Origin: Pseudomonadota bacterium
GTDB taxonomy: Bacteria > Desulfobacterota > Desulfobulbia > Desulfobulbales > Desulfocapsaceae
Length of the DNA: 49,259 bases
Direction: 5' to 3'
Assembly: GCA_018820855.1 (NCBI GenBank)
Contig: JAHJNL010000066.1
Location: forward strand, 1-49,259
In this document: positions 17,787-26,337 of the stretch, piece after piece
Layout of the letters: every line of letters starts with the position of its first letter
How positions within the stretch are numbered: position 1 is the first letter of the stretch
Position numbers and translations under genes: made by a program
The notes under the pieces: model-generated
The model's input: the letters and a program-made list of their open reading frames with translations, nothing else
The model's database searches: none
What the model was told of the DNA's origin: nothing

Positions 17787-18545
17787 TCAATAGCGAACGT
17801 TCTGCAGAAAAAGACCGTGGGCTGGTGCAGTAACACCAGCGGCTGAGCGATCTTTGACCTTGATGATTTCTTCAAACTCGGCCAGTGATGTCCTTCCTTT
17901 TCCCACATCCAGCACTGTTCCCATAATATTTCTGACCATGTGACGCAAAAAGCCATCTCCTGTGAAAGTAAACTGCAGGAATCCCGGTCCGGTTTCGGTC
18001 AGCAGTGCCTGGTGCAGGGTTCGGACGCTGCCGCGTCCGGTGGTGATGCTTTTGTCCCGTGATCCCGTTGCTTCAAAGCTTGCAAAATCCTGGGTACCGG
18101 TTAGCAGGTGAAGACATCTTTTCATCTTTTCGGTGGAGAGTGAAGAGGGGATATGGACACTGTAGAGGCGGTGGACGGGGGACTGGATAGCTCCGGTCTC
18201 AATCTTGTAGATATAGGTTTTGCAGCGTACGGAAAAACGGGCGTGAAAGTCTTGGGGCACCTCTTCTGCAGCAAGGATGCGGATGGCCATGGGAAGCATG
18301 GAGTTCAGCGCCTTCTGTAATTGCGGGAGAGAGATAATGGAGTCGGTGTTGAAATTGGCGACCATGGCCAGGGCGTGGACACCGGCATCGGTTCTGCCGG
18401 CACCATGCAGGATAACAGGGTTGCTGTTCGTGACCACCTCCAGGCGTTTCTCTATCTCGCCTTGAATGGTGGGTGCATTGATCTGTTTTTGCCAGCCGCT
18501 GAATTCAGTTCCGTCGTAGGCTATAGTCAGTTTGATGTTGCGCAT
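17787..18545 (-). CDS. truA: tRNA pseudouridine(38-40) synthase TruA
   Basis: A 252-residue enzyme that isomerises uridines 38-40 in the anticodon arm of many tRNAs. The catalytic aspartate is D53 in GAGRTDAGVHAL. The N-terminal IAYDGTEFSGWQ and the C-terminal FLRHMVRNIMGT motif are both characteristic. The length is normal and the ATG at 18545 fits the family start. It lies 22 bases after the GNAT gene and is probably the last gene of an argC-GNAT-truA transcript. Confidence 0.95.
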   Translation of the reverse strand: MRNIKLTIAYDGTEFSGWQKQINAPTIQGEIEKRLEVVTNSNPVILHGAGRTDAGVHALAMVANFNTDSIISLPQLQKALNSMLPMAIRILAAEEVPQDFHARFSVRCKTYIYKIETGAIQSPVHRLYSVHIPSSLSTEKMKRCLHLLTGTQDFASFEATGSRDKSITTGRGSVRTLHQALLTETGPGFLQFTFTGDGFLRHMVRNIMGTVLDVGKGRTSLAEFEEIIKVKDRSAAGVTAPAHGLFLQNVRY

Positions 18546-18567
18546 GGGCTGGGGGGGAGATGGGGAC

Positions 18568-19041
18568 TCAGCTGAAAAAGGAGAATTCTCCTTTTGTCTG
18601 TTCGAAAATCTTGTAATGGGTTTCGTCTAGTCCAAGAGACTGGTAGGTTTTCATCGCTGTATGATTTTCATTCTCCACATAAAGCCTGAAACCACAGACA
18701 TCCTGATTTTCATCGGCTAGTTTTATTACTGTCCGGTGCAGATCGCGAAAGACACCCTGTCTCCGCTTTTCTTCCTTTACATAAACGGATTGGATCCACC
18801 AGAACAGACCGTTACGCCAGTCACTCCATTCTGTTGTGATCATAAGAGATCCGATGGCTTCTCCTTCCTCCTCGGCAAGAAGGTAAAAGCCAAGTGTGGA
18901 ATCCTGGAGCAGAGTTTTCACGCCCTTAGCAATGCGTTCAGGCTGTAAAATAATCCCTTCCGTTTCTTTGGCCATGGCAGAGTTGAAGGAGGCAATTATT
19001 TGCGCGTCTTCGACAACAGCTTTTCGAATAGTTCGTTTCAT
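18568..19041 (-). CDS. GNAT-family N-acetyltransferase
   Basis: A 157-residue single-domain acetyltransferase of the GCN5-related superfamily. The acetyl-CoA-binding segment is VYVKEEKRRQGVFRDL (about residues 92-107), where the usual R/Q-x-x-G-x-G/A motif appears as RRQGVF. A conserved C-terminal portion around FRLYVENENHTAMKTYQSLG follows (core ENENHTAMKTY). The substrate is unknown. The gene lies 10 bases after argC, which hints at, but does not show, a small-molecule amine substrate. Confidence 0.88.
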   Translation of the reverse strand: MKRTIRKAVVEDAQIIASFNSAMAKETEGIILQPERIAKGVKTLLQDSTLGFYLLAEEEGEAIGSLMITTEWSDWRNGLFWWIQSVYVKEEKRRQGVFRDLHRTVIKLADENQDVCGFRLYVENENHTAMKTYQSLGLDETHYKIFEQTKGEFSFFS

Positions 19042-19051
19042 GGCAGGAAGA

Positions 19052-20092
19052 TCAAGGGAAAAATGGAGCTCCTTCGAGGCCTGTATCTTCAGTAAAACCG
19101 CACATCAGGTTCATGTTCTGTACGGCCTGGCCAGCGGCACCCTTGACGATATTGTCGATGGCCGAGATGACGATAATCCTGTTGCTGCGCTTGTCAATTG
19201 CGAAACCGATATCGCAGAAGTTTGAGCCCCTGACGTGCTGAGTTGCGGGAAAACAGTTGTCGGGAAGAACACGGACAAAGCCTTCATTTTGATATTTATC
19301 CAGATACAGTTGTCGAATCTTTTCGGACGATATGGCGCTAGTAAGCGAAGCGTAGCTGGTGCTGAGGATTCCGCGGGAGATGGGCAGGAGGTGCGGCGTG
19401 AAGGAGATGGTTACTCCATTACCGCAAGCGGCAGTGAGTTCCTGCTCGATCTCCGGTAGGTGCCGATGGACTCCACCCACCTTGTAGGCCTTGAAACCGT
19501 CATGTACCTCGCAGAAGAGGGTGCCAACGGCAGCAGACCTTCCCGCCCCGGTGGTACCGGATTTTGAGTCGACAATAATGGTGGCAGGATCAATGATGCC
19601 CTCTTCCAGGAGCGGGGCAAGAGCAAGAACAACGGAAGTGGGGTAACAACCTGGATTGGCAACCAGACGAGCATTGCGGATTTGGCTGCGGTAACGTTCC
19701 GGTAGGCCGTAAACTGCCTCTTTGATAAATTCCGGTGAAGAATGCTTTTGGTACCACTCTTCGTAAACACTCACATCGCGCAGTCGAAAGTCAGCAGAGA
19801 GATCAACCACCTTTTTTCCCGCTTGCAGGAGCTGTGGAACCAGATCCATGGCAGTCTTATGTGGGACTGCGGCAAAAAAGAGGTCTGCCCGTTCACAGAG
19901 CTCGCTCACAGAGAGGTTTTCACAGATCAGATCTGTTTTGCCCCGAAGATTAGGGAAAACCTCGGAAAGTGCCTTTCCTGCATATTGGCGTGAGGTTGCA
20001 GCTGTTAAGCAGACCTGAGGGTGGTTGCAGAGAATGCGGGCAAGTTCTACTCCGGTATAGCCAGAGGCCCCGATGATGGCAACGTTTAGCAT
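19052..20092 (-). CDS. argC: N-acetyl-gamma-glutamyl-phosphate reductase ArgC
   Basis: A 346-residue NADPH-dependent enzyme for the third step of arginine synthesis, reducing N-acetylglutamyl-phosphate to the semialdehyde. The nucleotide-binding motif IGASGYTG is at residues 7-14, and the catalytic cysteine is C149 in NPGCYPTS. I choose ATG 20092 because GGAGGA precedes it at proper spacing; an in-frame TTG 15 bases upstream overlaps that ribosome-binding site and is unlikely. It follows the rpsI terminator by about 50 bases, so a promoter of its own is probable (TTGACT occurs in the gap, without a clear -10). Confidence 0.96.
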   Translation of the reverse strand: MLNVAIIGASGYTGVELARILCNHPQVCLTAATSRQYAGKALSEVFPNLRGKTDLICENLSVSELCERADLFFAAVPHKTAMDLVPQLLQAGKKVVDLSADFRLRDVSVYEEWYQKHSSPEFIKEAVYGLPERYRSQIRNARLVANPGCYPTSVVLALAPLLEEGIIDPATIIVDSKSGTTGAGRSAAVGTLFCEVHDGFKAYKVGGVHRHLPEIEQELTAACGNGVTISFTPHLLPISRGILSTSYASLTSAISSEKIRQLYLDKYQNEGFVRVLPDNCFPATQHVRGSNFCDIGFAIDKRSNRIIVISAIDNIVKGAAGQAVQNMNLMCGFTEDTGLEGAPFFP

Positions 20093-20140
20093 GGTCTCTT
20101 CCTCCAAAACAGTTCCGGGTAACTACCGGGAGTCAAAACA

Positions 20141-20177
20141 AAAAAAGAGGGAATAACAGAAAAACTGTTATTCCCTC
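20141..20177 (-). terminator. Terminator of rplM-rpsI
   Basis: A perfect 13-bp stem, GAGGGAATAACAG with CTGTTATTCCCTC, and a 5-base loop. On the minus strand it is followed by seven T residues. It lies about 90 bases past the rpsI stop codon and separates the ribosomal genes from argC. Confidence 0.88.
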
Positions 20178-20263
20178 CACAAAAAGATTTTATTAAGCGG
20201 TTGTATCCTGTTTTGTCTTTCTCCTGACAATGTCGGGAAAAAGAGAGAACAGCCGTTAATAAA

Positions 20264-20656
20264 TTATCGTTTAGAGAACTGGAATTTAGCGCGAGCACCT
20301 TTCTGGCCGTATTTCTTCCGCTCTTTCATGCGTGGATCACGGGTGAGAAGACCTGCTTTTTTCAGGGTAGATCTGTTTTCCAGGCTAACAAGAAGAAGGG
20401 CGCGGGAAATACCGTGGGTCAGAGCATCTACCTGAGCAGATTTGCCGCCGCCAGCCAAGGTGGCCATGACATCGTAATTCTCAAATGTCTCGGTAACCTT
20501 AAACGGTTTTTCGATTTTGTGGGTCTTAAAGGTCCCGCCAAAGTAATCATCAGCAGACATCTTGTTAACAACGACTTTTCCACTACCTGGGGTAAGCCAA
20601 ACTCTTGCTACAGCTGTTTTTCGTTTGCCGGTGGCATAAAAACGATCTAGGGCCAT
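20264..20656 (-). CDS. rpsI: Small ribosomal subunit protein uS9
   Basis: A 130-residue protein of the 30S head. Its C-terminal tail reaches the P-site tRNA and here ends QFSKR, preserving the basic terminal Lys-Arg. The N-terminal YATGKRKTAVARVWL signature and the C-terminal TRDPRMKERKKYGQKGAR are typical. It lies 18 bases after rplM in the universal bacterial rplM-rpsI pair. The start is ATG 20656. Confidence 0.98.
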   Translation of the reverse strand: MALDRFYATGKRKTAVARVWLTPGSGKVVVNKMSADDYFGGTFKTHKIEKPFKVTETFENYDVMATLAGGGKSAQVDALTHGISRALLLVSLENRSTLKKAGLLTRDPRMKERKKYGQKGARAKFQFSKR

Positions 20657-20674
20657 TATCTCGTATCTCCGTAA

Positions 20675-21103
20675 TTATATATCTAACTCGGCAGGCATTT
20701 GAGCTGCGTGAGGGTGATCGTTGCCAGTGTAAAGCTTCAGTTTTTTCAACTGTTGACGACCGATTTTATTTTTGGGCAGCATTCCTTTTACTGCTTTCAT
20801 GAGCAGGTCTGTGGGATGCTTTTTTATCAGGTCTTTGGCATTGATCTCTTTCATTCCGCCTATATAACCTGAATGGTGATAATACATTTTGTCATCCCAT
20901 TTTTTACCGGTGAGACGAATTTTATCGGCGTTGGTGACAATAACAAAATCTCCATTATCGATAAATGCAGAGAAGGTAGGCTTGTGCTTACCGCGCAGGC
21001 GATTGGCTATCTCTACTGCTAGACGACCGAGAACTTTGCTTTCGGCATTAACATGGTGCCATTGTCTTTCGATCTCATTGACCGGAGTTAGATAGGTTTT
21101 CAT
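20675..21103 (-). CDS. rplM: Large ribosomal subunit protein uL13
   Basis: A 142-residue, early-assembling 50S protein. VLGRLAVEIANRLRGKHKP (core GRLAVEIANRLRG) and the C-terminal KLKLYTGNDHPHAAQ are family signatures. It starts at ATG 21103 behind AAAGGAAG. Only about 35 bases separate it from the terminator-like hairpin behind tRNA-Gly. It is therefore either transcribed by readthrough from the tRNA promoter or has a promoter overlapping the hairpin. Confidence 0.98.
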   Translation of the reverse strand: MKTYLTPVNEIERQWHHVNAESKVLGRLAVEIANRLRGKHKPTFSAFIDNGDFVIVTNADKIRLTGKKWDDKMYYHHSGYIGGMKEINAKDLIKKHPTDLLMKAVKGMLPKNKIGRQQLKKLKLYTGNDHPHAAQMPAELDI

Positions 21104-21137
21104 GTTCTTCCTTTACATCAATGGTACAATTCTTAAT

Positions 21138-21167
21138 AAAAAAAGGTTCGAACAAGTCGAACCTTTT
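21138..21167 (-). terminator. Terminator or attenuator after tRNA-Gly
   Basis: The 11-bp stem AAAAGGTTCGA/TCGAACCTTTT has a 5-base loop, and on the minus strand runs into a T-tract. It lies 11 bases past the tRNA 3' CCA and 35 bases before rplM. It may end the tRNA transcript or set the ratio of tRNA to ribosomal-protein mRNA. Confidence 0.75.
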
Positions 21168-21177
21168 GATCACTGAG

Positions 21178-21252
21178 TGGAGCGGGAAACGAGATTCGAA
21201 CTCGCGACTTCAACCTTGGCAAGGTTACACTCTACCACTGAGTTATTCCCGC
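21178..21252 (-). tRNA. tRNA-Gly (GCC anticodon)
   Basis: A 75-base tRNA with an encoded 3' CCA. The acceptor stem GCGGGAA pairs with TTCCCGC. The anticodon stem-loop reads CTTGCCAAG, so the anticodon is GCC. The T-arm contains GTTCGAATC. All four arms form. The discriminator base is U, as usual for bacterial tRNA-Gly. The gene has a good promoter upstream and a terminator hairpin downstream. Confidence 0.97.
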
Positions 21253-21277
21253 TCATATATCCATAAAAACGGCGCAT

Positions 21278-21307
21278 AACATACTCTCACGCTATGGCTC
21301 TTGTCAA
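21278..21307 (-). promoter_or_regulatory. Candidate sigma-70 promoter of tRNA-Gly
   Basis: On the minus strand a perfect TTGACA (21302-21307) is followed after 18 bases by TATGTT (21278-21283) and a GC-rich GCGCCG discriminator region, as is common for stable-RNA promoters under stringent control. Transcription would start near 21271, about 20 bases before the mature tRNA. Confidence 0.6.
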
Positions 21308-21450
21308 TAGGAAAATTAAAGAATTCTACCAGTGTTTTGAAAAAGTGTCCAGTGTAAATTTAAAAAAGAGATAGTCTTGGTGGGGGAAGGTGTGCTATAA
21401 GCCTATCATAGTTCATAAATTGTATTTTTCAGCGAATATTGAGGGGGCCG

Positions 21451-22050
21451 ATGACACAGGGAAAAAAGAGACAGGGATTGGTGGATCGCAAGACCAGAGA
21501 GACTGCTATTGAATTATCCCTTGATATTGACGGAAAGGGAGAGACCGAAATTGACAGTGGCGTCCCTTTTCTCAATCATATGCTTACACTTTTTGGTGTG
21601 CATGGCTTTTTTGACTTGCATGTCAAAGCCAGTGGCGATACCGATGTTGACGATCATCACACAGTAGAAGATATAGGAATATGTCTGGGTCAGGCCTTTA
21701 CCCAGGCGCTAGGAGACAAGGGCGGCATTGCCCGTTACGGTTTGTCCTATCTGCCCATGGATGAAACCCTGGTGCGGGTGGTGGTGGATATCTCCAATCG
21801 CCCCTATCTCCATTATGACGCCCCTGTTCCAGACCAGAAGCTTGGTACTTTTGATACTGCCCTGGCCCTTGAATTTATGCGTGCTTTTGCACAGCATGGC
21901 GGCATAACTCTGCATGTTGATCTGCTTCACGGAAGCAACAGTCATCATATTATTGAGGCGGTGTTCAAAGGGCTTGGTCGGGCCATGCGTCAGGCGACAG
22001 ACAAAGTTGCCGGTCTTACTGGAAGTTTGTCCTCTAAAGGTGTATTATAA
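21451..22050 (+). CDS. hisB: Imidazoleglycerol-phosphate dehydratase HisB
   Basis: A 199-residue manganese-dependent enzyme of histidine biosynthesis that dehydrates imidazole glycerol phosphate to imidazole acetol phosphate. Its metal-binding repeats DVDDHHTVEDIG (about residues 66-77) and SNSHHIIEAVFKGLGRA (core HHIIEAVFK) are complete. It is the monofunctional type, without the phosphatase domain found in enterobacteria. ATG 21451 is preferred over the TTG 12 bases upstream because GAGGGGG sits between them as the ribosome-binding site. The other his gene in the window, hisD, is about 5 kb downstream, so the pathway is scattered. Confidence 0.95.
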   Translation: MTQGKKRQGLVDRKTRETAIELSLDIDGKGETEIDSGVPFLNHMLTLFGVHGFFDLHVKASGDTDVDDHHTVEDIGICLGQAFTQALGDKGGIARYGLSYLPMDETLVRVVVDISNRPYLHYDAPVPDQKLGTFDTALALEFMRAFAQHGGITLHVDLLHGSNSHHIIEAVFKGLGRAMRQATDKVAGLTGSLSSKGVL

Positions 22051-22109
22051 GAAAAAGTGGTTTCGCGTTATATATGATCCGCTAGAGGATCTAACAATGA
22101 AAAAAAGAT

Positions 22110-22757
22110 ATGAGGTCTCCTGTGAGAAGGTTACTTGCCCTGTTGTGTATTTGTCTCTTTGGTTTGAACGCATGTTCCTCATGGAAAGGAAGTGATGAGA
22201 CTGTTGAGGCCCAGGTTCTGCCTGAGTTGAGTTGTATTGCTGTGCTCCCCACGGCAGTGCCTGTGGAGAGCACCGGCATCATGCTCAATACTGAGCTTAA
22301 GAGTCTGTTGGCAGGAGCTGCCTATCTCGATTCAGTTTTAGCTGAAGAATTGGCAGGAAAGGAACAGTTTCATATACTCACTGATCATCAGATTGATGGA
22401 ATACTCAGTGACCCCTGGGGAGGCAGAATACAGCAGTTGCGTGCCATCAGCAAGGCAACCGGATGTGGAGGGGTGTTGGAAACAACGCTTAGCCGCTACC
22501 GGCAGCGGGTGGGGACAAAGCTATCGGCGGAAACTCCGGCTTCAGTTTCGTTTTCCATGGATCTGGTCGGAGTGGAGAAAGGGGTCGTACTCTGGTCTAC
22601 ATCATTTGATGAGACTCAACAGGCCTTGTTCGATAATATCCTTTCCTTTAAAACAGCAGAGAGTCGTGGCTTTAAATGGATCACTGCTGAGGAGTTGATT
22701 CGAAAAGGATTACAGACTCGCCTGGAAGCATTTCCTTACTTACAAAAACAAGAATAA
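22110..22757 (+). CDS. Putative outer-membrane lipoprotein, unknown function
   Basis: A 215-residue protein with a type II signal peptide: a basic start (RSPVRR), a hydrophobic stretch, then the lipobox LNAC with the lipidated cysteine at about residue 22. The mature part begins a domain with IAVLPTAVP followed by sequences resembling lipoproteins that assemble nucleotide- or peptidoglycan-related complexes (TolB N-terminal/CsgG-like fold), but I cannot name the family firmly. ATG 22110 is 60 bases after hisB, so the two may be cotranscribed. An intrinsic terminator follows. The lolCD genes later in the window encode the machinery that would sort such a protein. Confidence 0.8.
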   Translation: MRSPVRRLLALLCICLFGLNACSSWKGSDETVEAQVLPELSCIAVLPTAVPVESTGIMLNTELKSLLAGAAYLDSVLAEELAGKEQFHILTDHQIDGILSDPWGGRIQQLRAISKATGCGGVLETTLSRYRQRVGTKLSAETPASVSFSMDLVGVEKGVVLWSTSFDETQQALFDNILSFKTAESRGFKWITAEELIRKGLQTRLEAFPYLQKQE

Positions 22758-23315
22758 GGCATCTGCTTCCATCGGCAGGGATTTGTCTGGAAACCGGTTT
22801 TCTGCTTCCCGTTTAGCGTGTCAAAAGCTCTGTCATCTGCAATTGTTGCGGGTGACAGGGCTTTTTTGGTTTTGGGACAGGAAAAAAGCTGCTGGAGGGG
22901 ATGCGGAAAGATAATTTTTGATAATTTTACTGATAGCCCCTAAGATGAAAAAAAGGATATCTTTTAAGGGGAATAGGCCACAAGCAGAAGGTGTAGCAAA
23001 GCAAGTGATGCCGTTGGAGCTGCCAGGATAAAAGTAACAATTATTTCATCTGAATCCTGTTGCCTTTTTCTTCAGCCACTTTTGTGACCACCTGAAGAGT
23101 GATAACAAAAGTAAGGGGGGGCAGTGTAGTGAGAAGATAGCTCTTTGCCGTTGATATCTTGAGCAGCTGGACTGTTGTGCTGTCACAGCCGCAGTATCTC
23201 TTTTCCTTTTCTCTTGCGCCAGAGCGTGCTTTCCTGGTATTTGTTCAGCCTTTTTGATTTTTTCCATTAAACAAGAGAATCTGTTGTCTGTCTGTGAAAG
23301 CCTGTCATTTTACCC
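22758..23315. other. Intergenic region, mostly without features
   Basis: Apart from the terminator at its start, this 560-base stretch has only low-quality reading frames. One is a 73-codon minus-strand frame (23046-23267) with a poor composition and no recognisable family. I see no RNA gene or repeat. Confidence 0.5.
22824..22868 (+). terminator. Rho-independent terminator after the lipoprotein gene
   Basis: A 12-bp stem with one G-U pair (22824-22835 with 22853-22864) leads into a T-run. It lies about 65 bases past the lipoprotein stop codon and ends the hisB-lipoprotein unit. Confidence 0.75.
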
Positions 23316-24047
23316 TTGAAAAATATAACGGAAATATTGTCGCCGCGTGTGAATCGGCGTATCGGTCAGGCCATGCACGATTACTCCATGCTTGCTGACA
23401 ATGACCGGGTACTGGTTGCGGTTTCTGGTGGAATAGACAGCCTGCTGCTGACCTGGCTGCTGCACCACTGGCAAAGGAAGGCTCCCATAGGCTATTCGTT
23501 GCAATGTGTCCATGTTGACATGGGAATTTGGAATGAAGCAATGAAGATTCCAGATCCGGTAGGCAGGATCAGAGAGCAGATAGAGAAAATAGGCATGTCC
23601 TTGCATGTGGAAAGGAGTCTGCCTCTGCGTGAAGCGGAGAGAAGCTGTTTTACCTGCTCAAAATTGCGACGCAAGCAGCTTTTTGACCTTGCCAGCCGTT
23701 TTAAATGTAATAAGATTGCCTTTGGTCATCATAAAGATGATCTGTTGGAAACTCTCTGCCTCAACATGTTCTACAGCGGTAATATCTCCACTATGGTACC
23801 GAAGCAAGAGTTGTTCGGCGGAAAACTCAGCGTAATCCGGCCGATGGCTTATATAGAGAAAGAGGAAGTGGAAAAGATGGCGCGGGCAGTTGGTTTGACG
23901 GCTGTGGCAAATCTTTGTCCCCTGGCTGGTGATACCAGAAGAGAAGAGGTAAAGGAAATGTTGCAGGAACTGTATAAGAAAATACCAGGGGCCAAGGCCT
24001 CACTCTTTGCGGCCATGGGAAATGTGCGCCAGGGGTATCTGTTATGA
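23316..24047 (+). CDS. TtcA-family PP-loop ATPase (tRNA 2-thiolation-like)
   Basis: A 243-residue protein of the adenine-nucleotide alpha-hydrolase (PP-loop) superfamily, close to TtcA, which thiolates cytidine 32 of tRNAs using an iron-sulfur cluster. The ATP-binding PP-loop is VAVSGGIDSLLL (about residues 34-45). A CxxC pair occurs in SCFTCSKLRR (about 109-118), and a further cysteine in ANLCPLAGDTRR matches the third position expected for a cluster ligand. The start is uncertain: TTG 23316 gives the longest frame, and in-frame TTG 23337 or GTG 23349 are alternatives. The stop overlaps the next ATG (ATGA), so it is coupled to the DUF89 gene. The exact RNA substrate is not shown. Confidence 0.82.
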   Translation: MKNITEILSPRVNRRIGQAMHDYSMLADNDRVLVAVSGGIDSLLLTWLLHHWQRKAPIGYSLQCVHVDMGIWNEAMKIPDPVGRIREQIEKIGMSLHVERSLPLREAERSCFTCSKLRRKQLFDLASRFKCNKIAFGHHKDDLLETLCLNMFYSGNISTMVPKQELFGGKLSVIRPMAYIEKEEVEKMARAVGLTAVANLCPLAGDTRREEVKEMLQELYKKIPGAKASLFAAMGNVRQGYLL

Positions 24048-24964
24048 AAACCGCTTTGGAGTGTCTGCCCTGCTACCTTCGCCAGACTCTGCAGGTGGCT
24101 CGTATCAGTACAGCTGATCCGACGTTGCAGTTGACTGCCCTGCGCCGGGTTGCCGAATTGACAAGTGCTATGGATATGGAACGTACCCCTCCGGAGAATT
24201 CGGTTTCGGTTTACCGGGCTATCGCCGAGATTACCGGCTGTCAGGATCCCTATCTGCAGGTCAAGGAACAGTCCAATGAAAAGGCCTTATCTCTGTTGCC
24301 CGATCTCCGTTTGGAAGTGGAACGTGCAGCTGACCCTCTGGCTCTTGCCTTGCGTTTGGCAATCGGTGGTAATATTATCGACTATGGAGCAATGCACAGC
24401 TTTGATGTCGATAAGGCTATGGAATGCTGCCTGAGTGCACCTTTTGTCATTGATGACAGTCAACAGTTGCTTCAGCGGGTGAGGCGTCTGGGGGGTGGGG
24501 GACGTGTGCTCTATCTTGCTGATAATGCAGGTGAGATTGTCTATGATTCCCTGGTGGTAGAGGCCCTGGTGCATCAGGGCTGTGAGGTGACTGTGGTCGT
24601 GAAAAGCGGTCCTATCATCAACGATGCCCTGCTTGCAGATGCCCATGCCTGCGGTTTGGAGAAGAGCGTTCGCATCCTGGAAAACGGAACTGCCTGTCCC
24701 GGTACTCCATTGGATATCTGTTCCCGTGAGCTGATACAGGCCTTTAACCAGGCGGATCTGATCATCTCCAAGGGTCAGGGGAATTTTGAGACGCTTTCCG
24801 AGGCAGAGGCTGAGATCTACTTTCTGCTCACCGTCAAATGTTCGGTGGTGGGCGCTCATCTGGCGGCTATATCCGAGAGGTCTGCTGAAGATCTTCCTGG
24901 ATGCGGTGAGCTGGTGTTGTTTCATTATAACGGGAACTCTTCACAAGGGGAAGGCAAAGGCTGA
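24044..24964 (+). CDS. DUF89 / ARMT1-like damage-control phosphatase
   Basis: A 306-residue protein of the DUF89 family. Members are metal-dependent phosphatases proposed to remove damaged or excess phosphometabolites. The metal-site motifs are LYLADNAGEIVYD (about residues 166-178) and LIISKGQGNFETL (about 249-261). The N-terminal ECLPCYLRQ cysteine pair is typical of the prokaryotic CxxC subgroup. The start overlaps the ttcA-like stop and the stop overlaps the asnS start (TGATG), so the three are translationally coupled. The substrate is unknown. Confidence 0.9.
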   Translation: MKTALECLPCYLRQTLQVARISTADPTLQLTALRRVAELTSAMDMERTPPENSVSVYRAIAEITGCQDPYLQVKEQSNEKALSLLPDLRLEVERAADPLALALRLAIGGNIIDYGAMHSFDVDKAMECCLSAPFVIDDSQQLLQRVRRLGGGGRVLYLADNAGEIVYDSLVVEALVHQGCEVTVVVKSGPIINDALLADAHACGLEKSVRILENGTACPGTPLDICSRELIQAFNQADLIISKGQGNFETLSEAEAEIYFLLTVKCSVVGAHLAAISERSAEDLPGCGELVLFHYNGNSSQGEGKG

Positions 24965-26307
24965 TGCGTATACAAGAGATACTGGAGCAACAGGAAGTGG
25001 GGCAGGAGGTAACGGTTCAGGGGTGGGTACGGACCCGGCGTGATACCGGTACATTTTCCTTCCTGGAAGTAAACGACGGTTCCTGTCTGGCCAATCTTCA
25101 AGTCATAGCTGATTCGAAACTGGTCAATTACGATCTGGAGATCAGGAAACTGAGTGCCGGATGCAGTGTGGAAATCCAGGGAAAGTTACAGGAATCTCCT
25201 GCCAAGGGGCAAGTGGTTGAACTGGCAGCAGAGGAAATCAGAGTTCTGGGCTGGGCCGATCCCGAGACCTATCCCCTGCAGAAAAAACGACATTCTTTGG
25301 AATTTTTGCGCAGTATGAGCCATCTGCGGCCCCGCACTAATGCCTTGGGAGCTGTCACTCGGGTCAGGTCACATCTTTCATTTTCTGTGCACAGATTTTT
25401 CCAGGAGCGCGGCTTTGTCCAGGTTCATACCCCTGTCATCACTACCAGTGACTGCGAGGGTGCAGGGGAGATGTTCCAGGTCAGTGTTGCTGGTGAGAAG
25501 AGTCCCTTTTTCGGAAAAAAGGCAGGGCTGACGGTGAGTGGACAGCTCCAGGCTGAGGTCTATGCCCAGGCCATGGGCCAGGTCTACACATTCGGCCCCA
25601 CCTTTCGAGCTGAGAATTCCAATACCAGCCGTCACCTGGCAGAGTTCTGGATGATCGAGCCGGAGATGGCCTTTTGTGATCTCGCCTGTAATATGGAAAT
25701 GGCCATAGAGATGCTCAAGTTTCTTATGCGCGATGTCCTGACTGCCTGTGCGGACGATCTTGCCCTCTTTGACAAGTTCATTGAAAAGGGCTTGCTGCAG
25801 AAACTGCAGACCGTTATCGATAACGATTTTGTCCACATTCCCTACACCAGAGCAGTAGAGGAGTTGAGTGCAGTGTCCGGAAAATTCGAGTATCCTGTGA
25901 AATGGGGCATCGACCTTCAGTCTGAGCATGAACGCTATCTGACCGAGGAAATTTATAAATGTCCTGTGATAGTGACCGATTATCCGGCCTCCATCAAGCC
26001 TTTTTATATGCGTCTGAGTGAGGACGGAAGGACTGTGGCTGCCATGGATATTCTGGTTCCCGGCATCGGAGAGATTGTGGGGGGCTCCCAGCGCGAAGAA
26101 CGATATGAAGTTCTGTTGAAACGCATGACCGAGGCTGGAATAGATACGAATGAGTATGACTGGTATCTGGATCTCAGACGTTACGGGAGTGTCCCTCATT
26201 CCGGATTCGGTCTTGGCTTTGAACGACTGGTGCAGTTTGTCACCGGGATGGCTAATATCCGTGAAGTTATTCCGTTTCCTCGAACTCCGGGTTCTGCCCC
26301 ATGTTAA
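24964..26307 (+). CDS. asnS: Asparaginyl-tRNA synthetase
   Basis: A 447-residue class IIb aminoacyl-tRNA synthetase that charges tRNA-Asn. The N-terminal OB-fold anticodon-binding domain (about residues 1-110, with VQGWVRTRRDTGTFSFLEVNDGS, core GWVRTRRDTG) is followed by the catalytic domain. Motif 2 is FGPTFRAENSNTSRHLAEFWM (core FRAENSNTSRHLAEF), and motif 3 is GFGLGFERLVQF. The C-terminus REVIPFPRTPGSAPC is typical of AsnS rather than AspS. Its presence implies direct Asn-tRNA synthesis. It is the third gene of a coupled run and is followed by the methyltransferase gene after 30 bases. Confidence 0.97.
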   Translation: MRIQEILEQQEVGQEVTVQGWVRTRRDTGTFSFLEVNDGSCLANLQVIADSKLVNYDLEIRKLSAGCSVEIQGKLQESPAKGQVVELAAEEIRVLGWADPETYPLQKKRHSLEFLRSMSHLRPRTNALGAVTRVRSHLSFSVHRFFQERGFVQVHTPVITTSDCEGAGEMFQVSVAGEKSPFFGKKAGLTVSGQLQAEVYAQAMGQVYTFGPTFRAENSNTSRHLAEFWMIEPEMAFCDLACNMEMAIEMLKFLMRDVLTACADDLALFDKFIEKGLLQKLQTVIDNDFVHIPYTRAVEELSAVSGKFEYPVKWGIDLQSEHERYLTEEIYKCPVIVTDYPASIKPFYMRLSEDGRTVAAMDILVPGIGEIVGGSQREERYEVLLKRMTEAGIDTNEYDWYLDLRRYGSVPHSGFGLGFERLVQFVTGMANIREVIPFPRTPGSAPC

Positions 26308-26337
26308 TGTTGATGCAATTGAGAGGAGAAAAAAACC

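Noticed and set aside
23046-23267. A 73-codon minus-strand frame upstream of the ttcA-like gene
   Set aside because: Lys/Arg/Gln-rich start and Leu-run composition, and no recognisable domain.
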